The notes beneath the pieces are model-generated. The model was not told where the DNA came from. It did not search any database and saw only the letters and a program-made list of their open reading frames with translations. A DNA stretch of 53,879 nt from positions 1 through 53,879 of the forward strand of contig CALADM010000026.1 of the NCBI GenBank assembly GCA_937890595.1, given 5' to 3'. Positions 24,762 through 33,171 of the stretch are shown here, piece after piece. This DNA comes from CAJMNU01 sp905214855 (GTDB lineage Bacteria; Bacillota; Clostridia; Lachnospirales; Lachnospiraceae). Position 1 is the first letter of the stretch; the number at the start of each line of letters is the position of its first letter. A program made the translations under genes and the position numbers.

Positions 24762-26165
24762 TTATTTACACAAATCCACAATTACCTGAGCAAAGATCTT
24801 CGCACTCACTGTCAATTCATCTAAAACAGCAAATTCATCTGGTCCATGCATTTTGTTGTCTGTCTCTGGCATAGCAGCGCCAAAAGCAACCCCGTTCTTC
24901 AGGTGGTGTACATAAGTTCCACCTCCCATAGACTCACATTTCCCTTCTCTTCCTGTATATTCTTCATACACTCTGAGCAATGTCTTCACAAATTCAGAAT
25001 CACCAGAAACATGATGTGGCGGATTCATAGAATCTGTCAGGAATGTAAATCCTTCTGCCTCCATTTTTTGTTTCACAACATTCAGGGTATTTTCCTCATT
25101 GGAACAGATCGGACAACGGCTGTCAAACATTCCCTGAAGTCCTGTCGGAGTGATCGTCAGCATGCTGAAAGCTAAGGTAAGATCTCCAGAAAGCTCATCT
25201 TCCATTGCAATTCCTAAAGCCTTTCCTCTTGTATCTCCATGTGGCATCAACTTCAAAAGACTTTGGATCTTCTGTGTCATGGCAGATGGTTTCACTGGAA
25301 GACGATTCAAAAGCATTAACATACCAGTTAAAGCATTATTTCCTTCTTCTGGTGTTGAGGCATGTGCGTTTTTTCCTGCTGCTATCAAAGTAATTTTTCC
25401 GTGCTCATCTTGGATATCAAACTCGATTCCAATCTCTTCTTCCATTTTTCGTGTCAGTTCCATCACGGTCTCCAGATCTAGTCCTTCCAGCACTGCTACC
25501 GCTTTACTTGGTACAACATTGACCTTCACTCCTGCCTCTACAGAACAGATTCTTGGAAGTGCAGTGTCTTCTTCCCACTCTGCTGTAAAATCTCCCCGCA
25601 TACTTCCCTTTTCAATATTGACAACCGGATATGCACCATCTGGTGAAAATGTCATAGGTGCTTCTTCCTCATCATCATAATAATGTTCAATATCAGAACT
25701 TCCGCACTCCTCGTCTGTACCTAAGATCAAGCGCACATTTTTAGACAACGGAATACCCAGCTCCTTTACACAGCGGAGTGCATAGAGAGCTGCCACAGCA
25801 GGACCTTTATCATCTGCTGTACCACGTCCGTATAATTTCCCATCTAATAAAATCGGCTCAAATGGTTCTGTCACTGTCCATCCCTCGCCTGCCGGAACTA
25901 CATCCAGATGTGCTAAGATATCTAATTGACGTGGTTTATCATTTAAATCCACAGTTCCAACATAGTTGTCATAGTTTGTCACAGAAAATCCATATCTCTC
26001 TGCCATAGCCATTGCCTGATTTAAAGCTGCATATGCTCCTTCTCCATAAGGCATTCCTTCTTTATATGGCATCTTTTCGCTGTTGATACGACATAATGTA
26101 AAGATATCTTCCACCATTTCTGCTTTGTGGGCTTCTATATATGCTTCAATCTCTTTTCTGTACAT
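24762..26165 (-). CDS. pepV: PepV-type dipeptidase, peptidase family M20
   Basis: A zinc metallopeptidase that cleaves Xaa-His and other dipeptides in the cytoplasm. The 467-residue product shows the M20 metal ligands in LAHLDVVPAGEGW (His, Asp), the catalytic DDKGPAVAAL, GTDEECGSSD with the general base Glu, and a late CESMGGGTYVHHL holding a zinc-binding His. The lid domain lies about 180-380. The ATG at 26163-26165 is chosen for AAAGGAAG just upstream; a longer start at 26204 has no site. The metNIQ leader promoter starts directly after its stop, so the pepV transcript may read into the leader. Confidence 0.93.
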   Translation of the reverse strand: MYRKEIEAYIEAHKAEMVEDIFTLCRINSEKMPYKEGMPYGEGAYAALNQAMAMAERYGFSVTNYDNYVGTVDLNDKPRQLDILAHLDVVPAGEGWTVTEPFEPILLDGKLYGRGTADDKGPAVAALYALRCVKELGIPLSKNVRLILGTDEECGSSDIEHYYDDEEEAPMTFSPDGAYPVVNIEKGSMRGDFTAEWEEDTALPRICSVEAGVKVNVVPSKAVAVLEGLDLETVMELTRKMEEEIGIEFDIQDEHGKITLIAAGKNAHASTPEEGNNALTGMLMLLNRLPVKPSAMTQKIQSLLKLMPHGDTRGKALGIAMEDELSGDLTLAFSMLTITPTGLQGMFDSRCPICSNEENTLNVVKQKMEAEGFTFLTDSMNPPHHVSGDSEFVKTLLRVYEEYTGREGKCESMGGGTYVHHLKNGVAFGAAMPETDNKMHGPDEFAVLDELTVSAKIFAQVIVDLCK

Positions 26166-26241
26166 ATTTCTTCCTTTCCGTATGGATATGATTCTATTAT
26201 TCATCTTTCATTTTTCCATACTGCCAGCCATATAGCTCTTT

Positions 26242-26688
26242 TTATTCCATTTTTCCTGCCAAAATCTGGTTTACCAGCTTTCCATCTGCCTTTCCCTTTA
26301 CTCTTGGCATCAATACTTTCATGATAGAACCTTTGTCTTTGGGAGATGGTTTTTCAATTCCTAATTGTGCAAGTACTTCTTCTATTACAGCTTCAATTGC
26401 CTCTTCTGACATATCCTCTGGAGCAAACTGCTGATACACTGCAAGTCTTGCAGCTGCTTCATCACGGATATCCTGACGGTCTTCTGGTGCTGTGTCAAAT
26501 GTCTCTTTTGTCTGACGGATTTCTTTTTTTACCACCGCATTCTCTTCTTCCTCTGTCAGAGGCTCTCTTTTATCAATCTGTGCATTTTTCAATGCACTCA
26601 GCAGCATGGATAAAGATTCTTTTGTTTCTTTATCCTTTGCTTTCATCGCTTCTACCATAGCAGCTCTAACTACATCAATCTTGCTCAT
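26242..26688 (-). CDS. yqeY: GatB/YqeY domain protein
   Basis: A 148-residue helical protein of the YqeY family, related to the tRNA-binding tail of GatB. Landmarks are MVEAMKAKDKETKESLSMLL, the acidic AVVKKEIRQ helix, and the terminal GKADGKLVNQIL. The biochemical role is unsettled; tRNA-dependent amidation or RNA binding is proposed for the family. The second ATG (26686-26688) is preferred since GGATGG lies 8 bases before it. It follows prfC by 30 bases on the same strand and is probably cotranscribed. Confidence 0.92.
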   Translation of the reverse strand: MSKIDVVRAAMVEAMKAKDKETKESLSMLLSALKNAQIDKREPLTEEEENAVVKKEIRQTKETFDTAPEDRQDIRDEAAARLAVYQQFAPEDMSEEAIEAVIEEVLAQLGIEKPSPKDKGSIMKVLMPRVKGKADGKLVNQILAGKME

Positions 26689-26718
26689 CTTAAAAACCAT
26701 CCTTTCTGCAAAATATAT

Positions 26719-28311
26719 TTAATTGCGTCCAAATTCGCTCAGGCGCAGTCCTGGATTTCTGTCCAAAACCATACCCGGACTCCAACTATTGACAAACAGG
26801 AGTAATGGATTCCCTTTCAGATCACAGATCCTCTTCATGTCAGATGTACCTTGAATCTTGGACGGGTCGATCTCTTCTTTATTTTCAATCCAACGGATAT
26901 ACTCATATGGAAGTTTATCCAGCTTTACTTCTACATTATATTCATTCTTCAGGCGGTATGTCAGCACTTCAAACTGCAAAACCCCGACTACTCCCACGAT
27001 GATTTCTTCCATACCTGTATTAAATTCCTGAAAGATCTGGATTGCACCTTCCTGTGCGATCTGATTGACACCTTTGATAAACTGTTTTCTCTTCATCGTA
27101 TCAATCTGACGCACTCTGGCAAAATGTTCTGGTGCAAATGTAGGAATTCCTTCAAATTCAAATTTTTTATCAGAACGGCATAAAGTGTCTCCAATTGAGA
27201 AAATACCCGGATCAAATACACCAATGATATCTCCTGCATATGCCTCATCTACGATTTTACGGCTTTCCGCCATCATCTGCTGCGTCTGAGTCAAACGGAT
27301 CTTTCTTCCACCCTGCACATGATTTACTTCCATTCCTGCCTCATATTTTCCTGAACAGATTCTCATAAAAGCAATTCTGTCACGATGTGCTTTATTCATA
27401 TTGGCCTGAATTTTAAAAACAAATGCAGAAAAATCTTCTTTAAATGGATCAATAATTCCATCTACTGTTTTTCTTGGAAGTGGAGAACTTGTCATCTGAA
27501 GAAAATGTTCCAAAAAGGTTTCAACACCAAAATTTGTCAGTGCAGAACCAAAAAATGCTGGACTTAATTCCCCTCTGCTGACCTTTTCCATGTCAAATTC
27601 ATCTGCTGCACCATCCAACAATTCAATCTCATCCTTCAACTGTTCATAATATCCCGAACCGATGACAGACTCAACATTAGGATCTTGAATATCATATTCC
27701 TGATGTGCGATTTCCTTCTGACCGCTCATTGCAGCAGTAAATGTAGTGATCTGATGTGTATTTCTATCATATACGCCTTTAAAATTCTTTCCACAGCCGA
27801 TCGGCCAGTTGATCGGGCAGGTTTTGATCCCCAACACCTTCTCGATCTCATCCATCAGCTCAAATGGATCTCTTGCCTCACGATCCATCTTATTGATAAA
27901 TGTAAAGATCGGAATATGGCGCAGCAAACACACCTTAAATAATTTGATCGTCTGCGCCTCCACACCTTTGGATGCATCAATTACCATAACTGCTGAATCA
28001 GCAGCCATCAAAGTACGGTACGTATCTTCGGAGAAATCCTGATGTCCTGGTGTATCCAAAATATTGATACAGTATCCTTCATAATTAAACTGCAGTACAG
28101 AGGAGGTAACAGAAATACCTCTCTCTTTCTCAATCTCCATCCAGTCTGAAACAGCATGTTTAGCTGCCTTTCTTCCCTTTACAGTACCAGCCATATTAAT
28201 TGCGCCACCATAAAGCAGAAATTTCTCTGTCAATGTTGTTTTTCCGGCATCTGGGTGAGAAATAATGGCAAATGTTCTTCTCTTCTTAATCTCTTCTACT
28301 ATGTTGGACAC
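26719..28311 (-). CDS. prfC: peptide chain release factor 3
   Basis: GTPase that removes RF1/RF2 from the ribosome after termination. The 530-residue product has the G1 loop ISHPDAGKTTLTEK, effector region MEIEKERGISVTSS, DTPGHQDFSEDTYR (G3) and FINKMDREARDP (G4). The start is GTG at 28309-28311: AGGAGGG lies 6 bases upstream and the protein then aligns residue for residue with the E. coli N-terminus (KRRTFAIISHPDAG). An ATG 15 codons earlier has its site touching the codon and would add an atypical extension. Confidence 0.95.
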   Translation of the reverse strand: MSNIVEEIKKRRTFAIISHPDAGKTTLTEKFLLYGGAINMAGTVKGRKAAKHAVSDWMEIEKERGISVTSSVLQFNYEGYCINILDTPGHQDFSEDTYRTLMAADSAVMVIDASKGVEAQTIKLFKVCLLRHIPIFTFINKMDREARDPFELMDEIEKVLGIKTCPINWPIGCGKNFKGVYDRNTHQITTFTAAMSGQKEIAHQEYDIQDPNVESVIGSGYYEQLKDEIELLDGAADEFDMEKVSRGELSPAFFGSALTNFGVETFLEHFLQMTSSPLPRKTVDGIIDPFKEDFSAFVFKIQANMNKAHRDRIAFMRICSGKYEAGMEVNHVQGGRKIRLTQTQQMMAESRKIVDEAYAGDIIGVFDPGIFSIGDTLCRSDKKFEFEGIPTFAPEHFARVRQIDTMKRKQFIKGVNQIAQEGAIQIFQEFNTGMEEIIVGVVGVLQFEVLTYRLKNEYNVEVKLDKLPYEYIRWIENKEEIDPSKIQGTSDMKRICDLKGNPLLLFVNSWSPGMVLDRNPGLRLSEFGRN

Positions 28312-28470
28312 TGGTGTCCCTCCTATCTGTAATTCGTAATCCGTCTTTCCTTCCATCCTCTTTTATGGAAGGCAGCAGGTATTTTACTCTCTGTTTCCTG
28401 CCACTTTTCAGGCTTTTTTCTTTATTGTGACACACATTGAAAATCCCTGAATTTCTATGTGTTGATTTGA

Positions 28471-28504
28471 AAATGGAGCAGGCCCTGTATCACAGTGCTG
28501 CTCC
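28471..28504 (-). terminator. terminator downstream of the DUF1292 gene
   Basis: GGAGCAG (28475-28481) pairs with CTGCTCC (28498-28504); on the minus strand the stem ends in ATTTTC. It lies 57 bases past the stop codon. Confidence 0.5.
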
Positions 28505-28560
28505 ATACCTTAGCCTGTCTTATTGTAGTCTGATTCCCACTGGAAGTCAAGACCAGAAAA

Positions 28561-28893
28561 TTACTCCTCGTCTTCTAAGTCTTCCTCTGAGATCAGCTCA
28601 TCGTACTCCTGCTCATCCAGCAATTCATCAAATGCATCTGCAACGATATCATATTCCTCATCTGTCTCAATATTCTCCAACTCTGGATCTCCGTTTTCAG
28701 ACTCTGAATAACGATACAAGAATACCTCTCCCTCTTCTGCCTGTTCACCTTCCATTGGAAGCAGGGCAATATACTCACGTCCACCTGCCTCAAAAATAGT
28801 CAGTACCACACACTCTAATTCACTGTCATCCTCTAATGTAATTGTGACTGTCATTTCATTTTCTTCATCGCTAAAAAATTTTGTATCGCTCAT
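28561..28893 (-). CDS. DUF1292 family protein
   Basis: A 110-residue, very acidic protein of the DUF1292 (YrzB-like) family. The conserved core is MTVTITLEDDSELECVVLTI, followed by YIALLPMEGEQAEEGEVFLY, and a long Glu/Asp-rich C-terminus (EEYDIVADAFDELL, then SEEDLEDEE). Function is unknown. The ATG at 28891-28893 has GGAGGG 5 bases upstream, better than the ATG four codons earlier. The gap to cobO (28894-29062) shows no gene or clear hairpin. Confidence 0.9.
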   Translation of the reverse strand: MSDTKFFSDEENEMTVTITLEDDSELECVVLTIFEAGGREYIALLPMEGEQAEEGEVFLYRYSESENGDPELENIETDEEYDIVADAFDELLDEQEYDELISEEDLEDEE

Positions 28894-29062
28894 GTTTCCC
28901 TCCATTCTGTGTGCTTTGATTCACACATAGTATCTTTTGATGCAATATAGAATTTTTCTTTATTATTTAAAAAAATCTCTTCAATTCACTTTATCAAAAA
29001 TATATTAAAAATGCAATATGGACAATGAAATTCCTTTAAAGAATCATAACATCCTTTTTATC

Positions 29063-29578
29063 CTAAAATTCAATTCCTTTTCTTGCTAAGACTCCCTGAT
29101 CAAATGGATGTTTCTGTTTTTTCATCTCCGTTATATAATCTGCACACTCTAACATTCTAACTGATGGATTTCTGCCTGTCAGCACAACCTCCAGAGTATC
29201 AGGCGCATGTTTCAAAAAATCAATGATTTCATCCTCTGAAATCATGTTATACTGACACGCAGCCATTGCTTCATCTAAAATCAACATATCCATTTTTTCC
29301 TGCTCTATTCTCGCAAAAATAGTGTGGAGCATGTTTTCGTAATACTCTTTTGCTTCTTGTCTGACTTCTTTTGTCATATTCTTATAAAAACCAAATGTCT
29401 TCTCACAGGGAATCACTTCGATTTCCTTTATCTGCCGAAGCGCTATAACCTCTCCTGAATCTTCACTTTTCAAAAAACGTGCAATCAACACTTGTTTCCC
29501 ACGCCCTGCTGCTCTTACTGCCAAGCCAAGTGCAGCACTTGTTTTTCCTTTTCCATCTCCACAATATATATGGATCAT
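29063..29578 (-). CDS. cobO: cob(I)alamin adenosyltransferase, CobO/BtuR type
   Basis: Transfers the adenosyl group of ATP to cobalt of corrinoids to make adenosylcobalamin. The 171-residue product opens MIHIYCGDGKGKTSAALGLA with the P-loop, continues with GKQVLIARFLKSEDSGE, and has LILDEAMAA as Walker B and VVLTGRNPSVRMLECADYITEM near the end. The ATG at 29576-29578 is chosen because GGGAG lies 8 bases upstream; a start 7 codons earlier is possible. It ends a gltX-helicase-cobO run. No other cobalamin genes are near, which fits salvage use. Confidence 0.93.
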   Translation of the reverse strand: MIHIYCGDGKGKTSAALGLAVRAAGRGKQVLIARFLKSEDSGEVIALRQIKEIEVIPCEKTFGFYKNMTKEVRQEAKEYYENMLHTIFARIEQEKMDMLILDEAMAACQYNMISEDEIIDFLKHAPDTLEVVLTGRNPSVRMLECADYITEMKKQKHPFDQGVLARKGIEF

Positions 29579-29653
29579 ATCATTTACTCCCTGCTTCATT
29601 TCTTTTCCAATGTTTGCTTATCTGTTCTCTATTTTGACCCCAACATCATACCA

Positions 29654-31489
29654 TTATAACAAGTATTCTTCCACAAATGGAGAAACATCTGCTGGTTTAT
29701 GATAACGTTCTTTTACATAATAAATGTGCAGGCGTTCTTTTGCTCTGGTCATTGCAACATAAAACAAACGTCTTTCTTCCTCCACATCTGCATCTAAAAT
29801 TGCTCTCTGATGCGGGATCGTTCCATCATTTGCATCTGGAATAAATACAATCTGATATTCCAAGCCTTTAGAACTATGCATAGTGGCAAGACAAACCCCT
29901 TCTTTTTTTTCGTTTTTATCTCTGGTTTGTTTCAATAATTCTTCTGCATATTGCTGCATATGGGCAAACCAAGACTCTATTGTTTTATAGCCAGCAGCAC
30001 TTTCCTGAAGCATATCAGCAGTTTCATATAATTCTTCTGGTTTCATTTGACGATATTTTGCATGTTCCTTTAAATACTCATCATATCCAATTGCCTTTCG
30101 GATATAATTCACTGCTGCCGCTGGTGCTAGTTTTGCCAAAACTTTCATATCATATTCCCACTGTTCAATCCTGTCTATCATCCAAGCCTTATCTATATAA
30201 AAGCGTTTCAAACTTTCCCACTGGATCTCTTTGCTTTCCAATGCATCTCTGCTGATATAACGTTTTGGTCGATTGATGATCTGCAAAAAATCACTTCTTT
30301 TTCTACTTCCTGCTGCAATCTTTATATAAGTCAGTATATCCCTTGAAATCCAATGTTCATATAAATTAGGAAGTGTATCCCTCGTATAAAACGGAACATC
30401 ATATTCCATTAATTTTTCTATGATCAATCGTGGTCCCTGATTTGTCCTTGTTAAAACTGCCATTTCACTCCACGAAAATCCCCCATCATGATATGCCCTA
30501 AGTTCTCTGACAATTTCTTCTGCCTCTGACTGCGGATCTGAAAAACGTCTTGTGATAACTGGTTTTCCATCTCCCTTTGCAGCGTAAATCTTCTTTTCAA
30601 AGCGCATTTGATTTTGAACAATCACTTTCTCAGCAGCTTCCACTATTTGTCTTGTAGAGCGATAATTAATCCCCAAAAGCACACGTTTTGCATCTGGATA
30701 ATCTTTCTCAAATCCTAACATGATCTCTGGCTTTGCTCCACGAAACCGATAAATAGATTGATCATCATCTCCTACAATAAACAGATTGTTTTCTGGAAAT
30801 GCCAGCATTCGTACGATCTGATATTGAAGGCAATTGATATCCTGAAATTCATCAATCAAAATATATGTATATTTTTTCTGCCATGCAGCTAAAATATCTG
30901 GTCTCTGCTGAAATAGTTCATAACACATCACCAACATATCATCAAAATCCAACAGGCCCTCTTTTTTCAGTCTTTCCTCATATCCCTGAAAAATCCCTCT
31001 AAAAATATCCTGCGAACAACTTTTAGCATAGTAATGTGCAAGATCTAACATATCTCCCTTTACCATACTGATCTCACTGAGCAAAGATGCAATCAGATCT
31101 GTTTCATCTTCTGTTTCTATTTTATATTTTTCAATCAATTCTCTGATATATTGAATTCTTTGTTCTTCACGCACAATATGAGAGGCATCATAACGATAAG
31201 CAAATTTTAAGATCTTAAAAAAAATAGAGTGGAAGGTGCCAAAAGCAACTCTTCCACTCATTGTTGCCTGATCCTTTGTCAGCTGACCAAAACGTTCCTC
31301 CATCTCTCTTGCTGCTGCTCTGGTAAATGTAATTACCAAGATATTGGAAGGTGAAATGCCGTATTCGCAGATCAGTTTTTGGACTCGATGGGTAATCACA
31401 GTGGTCTTGCCGGAACCAGGTCCGGCAAGCACCAGCATAGGACCGTTATGATGTGAAATCGCTCGGATTTGTGCTTCATGAAATCCCAT
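29654..31489 (-). CDS. short UvrD/PcrA-like DNA helicase
   Basis: A superfamily 1 helicase of about 611 residues. Motifs in order: LAGPGSGKTT (I), ILVITFTRAAAREMEER (Ia), YILIDEFQD (II), FIVGDDDQSIYRFRGA (III), GINYRSTRQIVEAA (IV), ATMHSSKGLEYQIVF (V) and FYVAMTRAKERLHI (VI). It stops soon after motif VI, so it lacks the ~100-residue C-terminal tail of PcrA that contacts RNA polymerase or MutL. The ATG at 31487-31489 has GGAG 6 bases upstream; one four codons earlier (31499-31501) lacks a site but cannot be excluded. It starts 18 bases after gltX. Role is probably repair or a specialised unwinding task. Confidence 0.92.
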   Translation of the reverse strand: MGFHEAQIRAISHHNGPMLVLAGPGSGKTTVITHRVQKLICEYGISPSNILVITFTRAAAREMEERFGQLTKDQATMSGRVAFGTFHSIFFKILKFAYRYDASHIVREEQRIQYIRELIEKYKIETEDETDLIASLLSEISMVKGDMLDLAHYYAKSCSQDIFRGIFQGYEERLKKEGLLDFDDMLVMCYELFQQRPDILAAWQKKYTYILIDEFQDINCLQYQIVRMLAFPENNLFIVGDDDQSIYRFRGAKPEIMLGFEKDYPDAKRVLLGINYRSTRQIVEAAEKVIVQNQMRFEKKIYAAKGDGKPVITRRFSDPQSEAEEIVRELRAYHDGGFSWSEMAVLTRTNQGPRLIIEKLMEYDVPFYTRDTLPNLYEHWISRDILTYIKIAAGSRKRSDFLQIINRPKRYISRDALESKEIQWESLKRFYIDKAWMIDRIEQWEYDMKVLAKLAPAAAVNYIRKAIGYDEYLKEHAKYRQMKPEELYETADMLQESAAGYKTIESWFAHMQQYAEELLKQTRDKNEKKEGVCLATMHSSKGLEYQIVFIPDANDGTIPHQRAILDADVEEERRLFYVAMTRAKERLHIYYVKERYHKPADVSPFVEEYLL

Positions 31490-31507
31490 AGGCAACTCCA
31501 TTTCTTT

Positions 31508-32977
31508 TTAATTATTGGTTTCTGCAACAGATTCCAAAAGTTCGATTCCTTTGCGAATCCTAGAAAGAGATTCCTCTTTCCCCAGTACTTCCATAATCTC
31601 CGTTGCACCTGCTGGTGTCATCTGTTTTCCTGAAACAGCAGTACGGATCGGCCACATCACATAACCATTTTTACAACCTTTGTCTTTTACATAGGCAGAC
31701 AATGCTTCATATAATGCATCATTGCTGTAATCTTCCTGCTTCTCCAGCACAGGCAGCAGCTCTTTTAAAACCTCTAAAGAAGATTCCATTGTTGTTTTCA
31801 TCTTTTTATGAATGTACATCTGTGGATCATACTCTGGCAATTCCTCAAAGAAATCCACATGTCCTTCAATATCTGGGAATACCTCAATACGTGTCTTTAC
31901 CATTGCTGCGATTTTTTTAAGATCCAGATCCTTTGTAATATATTTTTTCAGATATGGCTCTGCCATTTCATAGAATCTATCAAACTCCATGGCTTTCATA
32001 TATTCGCCATTCATCCATTTCAACTTATTAATATCAAATACTGCCGGAGATTTGCTAATATGGTGATAATCAAATTTCTCAACCAGTTCCTGTAAGCTGA
32101 AAATCTCATTGTTATCTTCTGGAGACCAACCTAACAGAGCTACAAAATTGACTACTGCTTCTGTTAAAAAGCCCTGATCAATTAAATCCTCATAGGAAGA
32201 ATGTCCACTTCTTTTACTCAGTTTTTTATGTTCCTCATTTGTGATCAACGGTACATGTACATACTTTGGTACTTCCCAACCAAACGCATCATACAAACGG
32301 TTATATTTTGGAGAAGAAGACAGATACTCATTGCCACGGACTACATGCGTGATTCCCATTAAATGATCATCTACTACATTTGCAAAATTATAGGTTGGAT
32401 ATCCATCTGACTTAATCAAAACCATATCATCCAATTCGGAATTTTCTACACTGATATCACCATAAAGTTCATCATGAAATGTAGTTTTTCCCTCTGTTGG
32501 ATTATTCTGACGGATTACATATGGCATTCCTGCTGCCAGATTTGCTTCTACTTCTTCTTTGGAAAGTCCCAGACAATGTTTGTCATAAGACATGATTTCC
32601 TCTCCATTTACTGTTTTTTTCAGACCTTCCAGTCTCTCCTGAGTACAAAAACAATAATATGCCTCTCCTTTTTCCACCAGTTCTTTTGCATATTTCAGAT
32701 AAATACCTGCAGCCTGTCTTTCACTCTGTACATAAGGTCCTACTCCACCATCTTTATCTGGTCCTTCATCATGAATCAAACCTGTCTTTTCCAAAGTGCG
32801 GTAAATAATATCAATCGCTCCTTCTACATATCTCTCCTGATCGGTATCTTCAATACGCAACAGAAAATCTCCATTCTCATGTTTTGCGATCAGATATGCA
32901 TACAATGCTGTTCTCAAGTTTCCTACATGCATCCTTCCTGTCGGGCTTGGTGCAAATCTTGTTCTGATTTTTGACAT
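31508..32977 (-). CDS. gltX: glutamyl-tRNA synthetase
   Basis: Charges tRNA-Glu (and possibly tRNA-Gln for later amidation), class Ic. The HIGH box is FAPSPTGRMHVGNLRTALY (9-27), LRIEDTDQERY follows, and the KMSKS box is KLSKRSG near residue 252. The C-terminal helical anticodon-binding domain ends at 489. GGAGAG precedes the ATG. It has its own promoter (33087-33115) and a 100-base leader with a perfect 13-bp inverted repeat just ahead of the ribosome site. Confidence 0.97.
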   Translation of the reverse strand: MSKIRTRFAPSPTGRMHVGNLRTALYAYLIAKHENGDFLLRIEDTDQERYVEGAIDIIYRTLEKTGLIHDEGPDKDGGVGPYVQSERQAAGIYLKYAKELVEKGEAYYCFCTQERLEGLKKTVNGEEIMSYDKHCLGLSKEEVEANLAAGMPYVIRQNNPTEGKTTFHDELYGDISVENSELDDMVLIKSDGYPTYNFANVVDDHLMGITHVVRGNEYLSSSPKYNRLYDAFGWEVPKYVHVPLITNEEHKKLSKRSGHSSYEDLIDQGFLTEAVVNFVALLGWSPEDNNEIFSLQELVEKFDYHHISKSPAVFDINKLKWMNGEYMKAMEFDRFYEMAEPYLKKYITKDLDLKKIAAMVKTRIEVFPDIEGHVDFFEELPEYDPQMYIHKKMKTTMESSLEVLKELLPVLEKQEDYSNDALYEALSAYVKDKGCKNGYVMWPIRTAVSGKQMTPAGATEIMEVLGKEESLSRIRKGIELLESVAETNN

Positions 32978-33011
32978 AATAATCTACTCTCCTAGTTTAT
33001 CATCTATTTCA

Positions 33012-33051
33012 CAGTTTGATCTGTCCCTTTATTTAAGAACAGATCAAACTG
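33012..33051 (-). repeat. 13-bp inverted repeat in the gltX leader
   Basis: CAGTTTGATCTGT (33012-33024) and ACAGATCAAACTG (33039-33051) are perfect complements with a 14-base loop. No U-tract follows on the minus strand, so it is not an ordinary terminator. It lies between the gltX promoter and its ribosome site, 34 bases before the ATG. Confidence 0.7.
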
Positions 33052-33086
33052 CTCTCTTTACTAACAGGCTTTCCCGTATCGTGTAG

Positions 33087-33115
33087 ATTATATCCCAATT
33101 TTCCAGAAGAAACAA
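33087..33115 (-). promoter_or_regulatory. gltX promoter
   Basis: TTGTTT (33110-33115) and TATAAT (33087-33092) with a 17-base spacer on the minus strand. Expected start near 33080 gives a leader of about 100 bases. Confidence 0.65.
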
Positions 33116-33171
33116 CCTTTTCTTTTATTTCTCTTCACTTTGCCCTATGTTTATACAGTATCAGGATTTTT

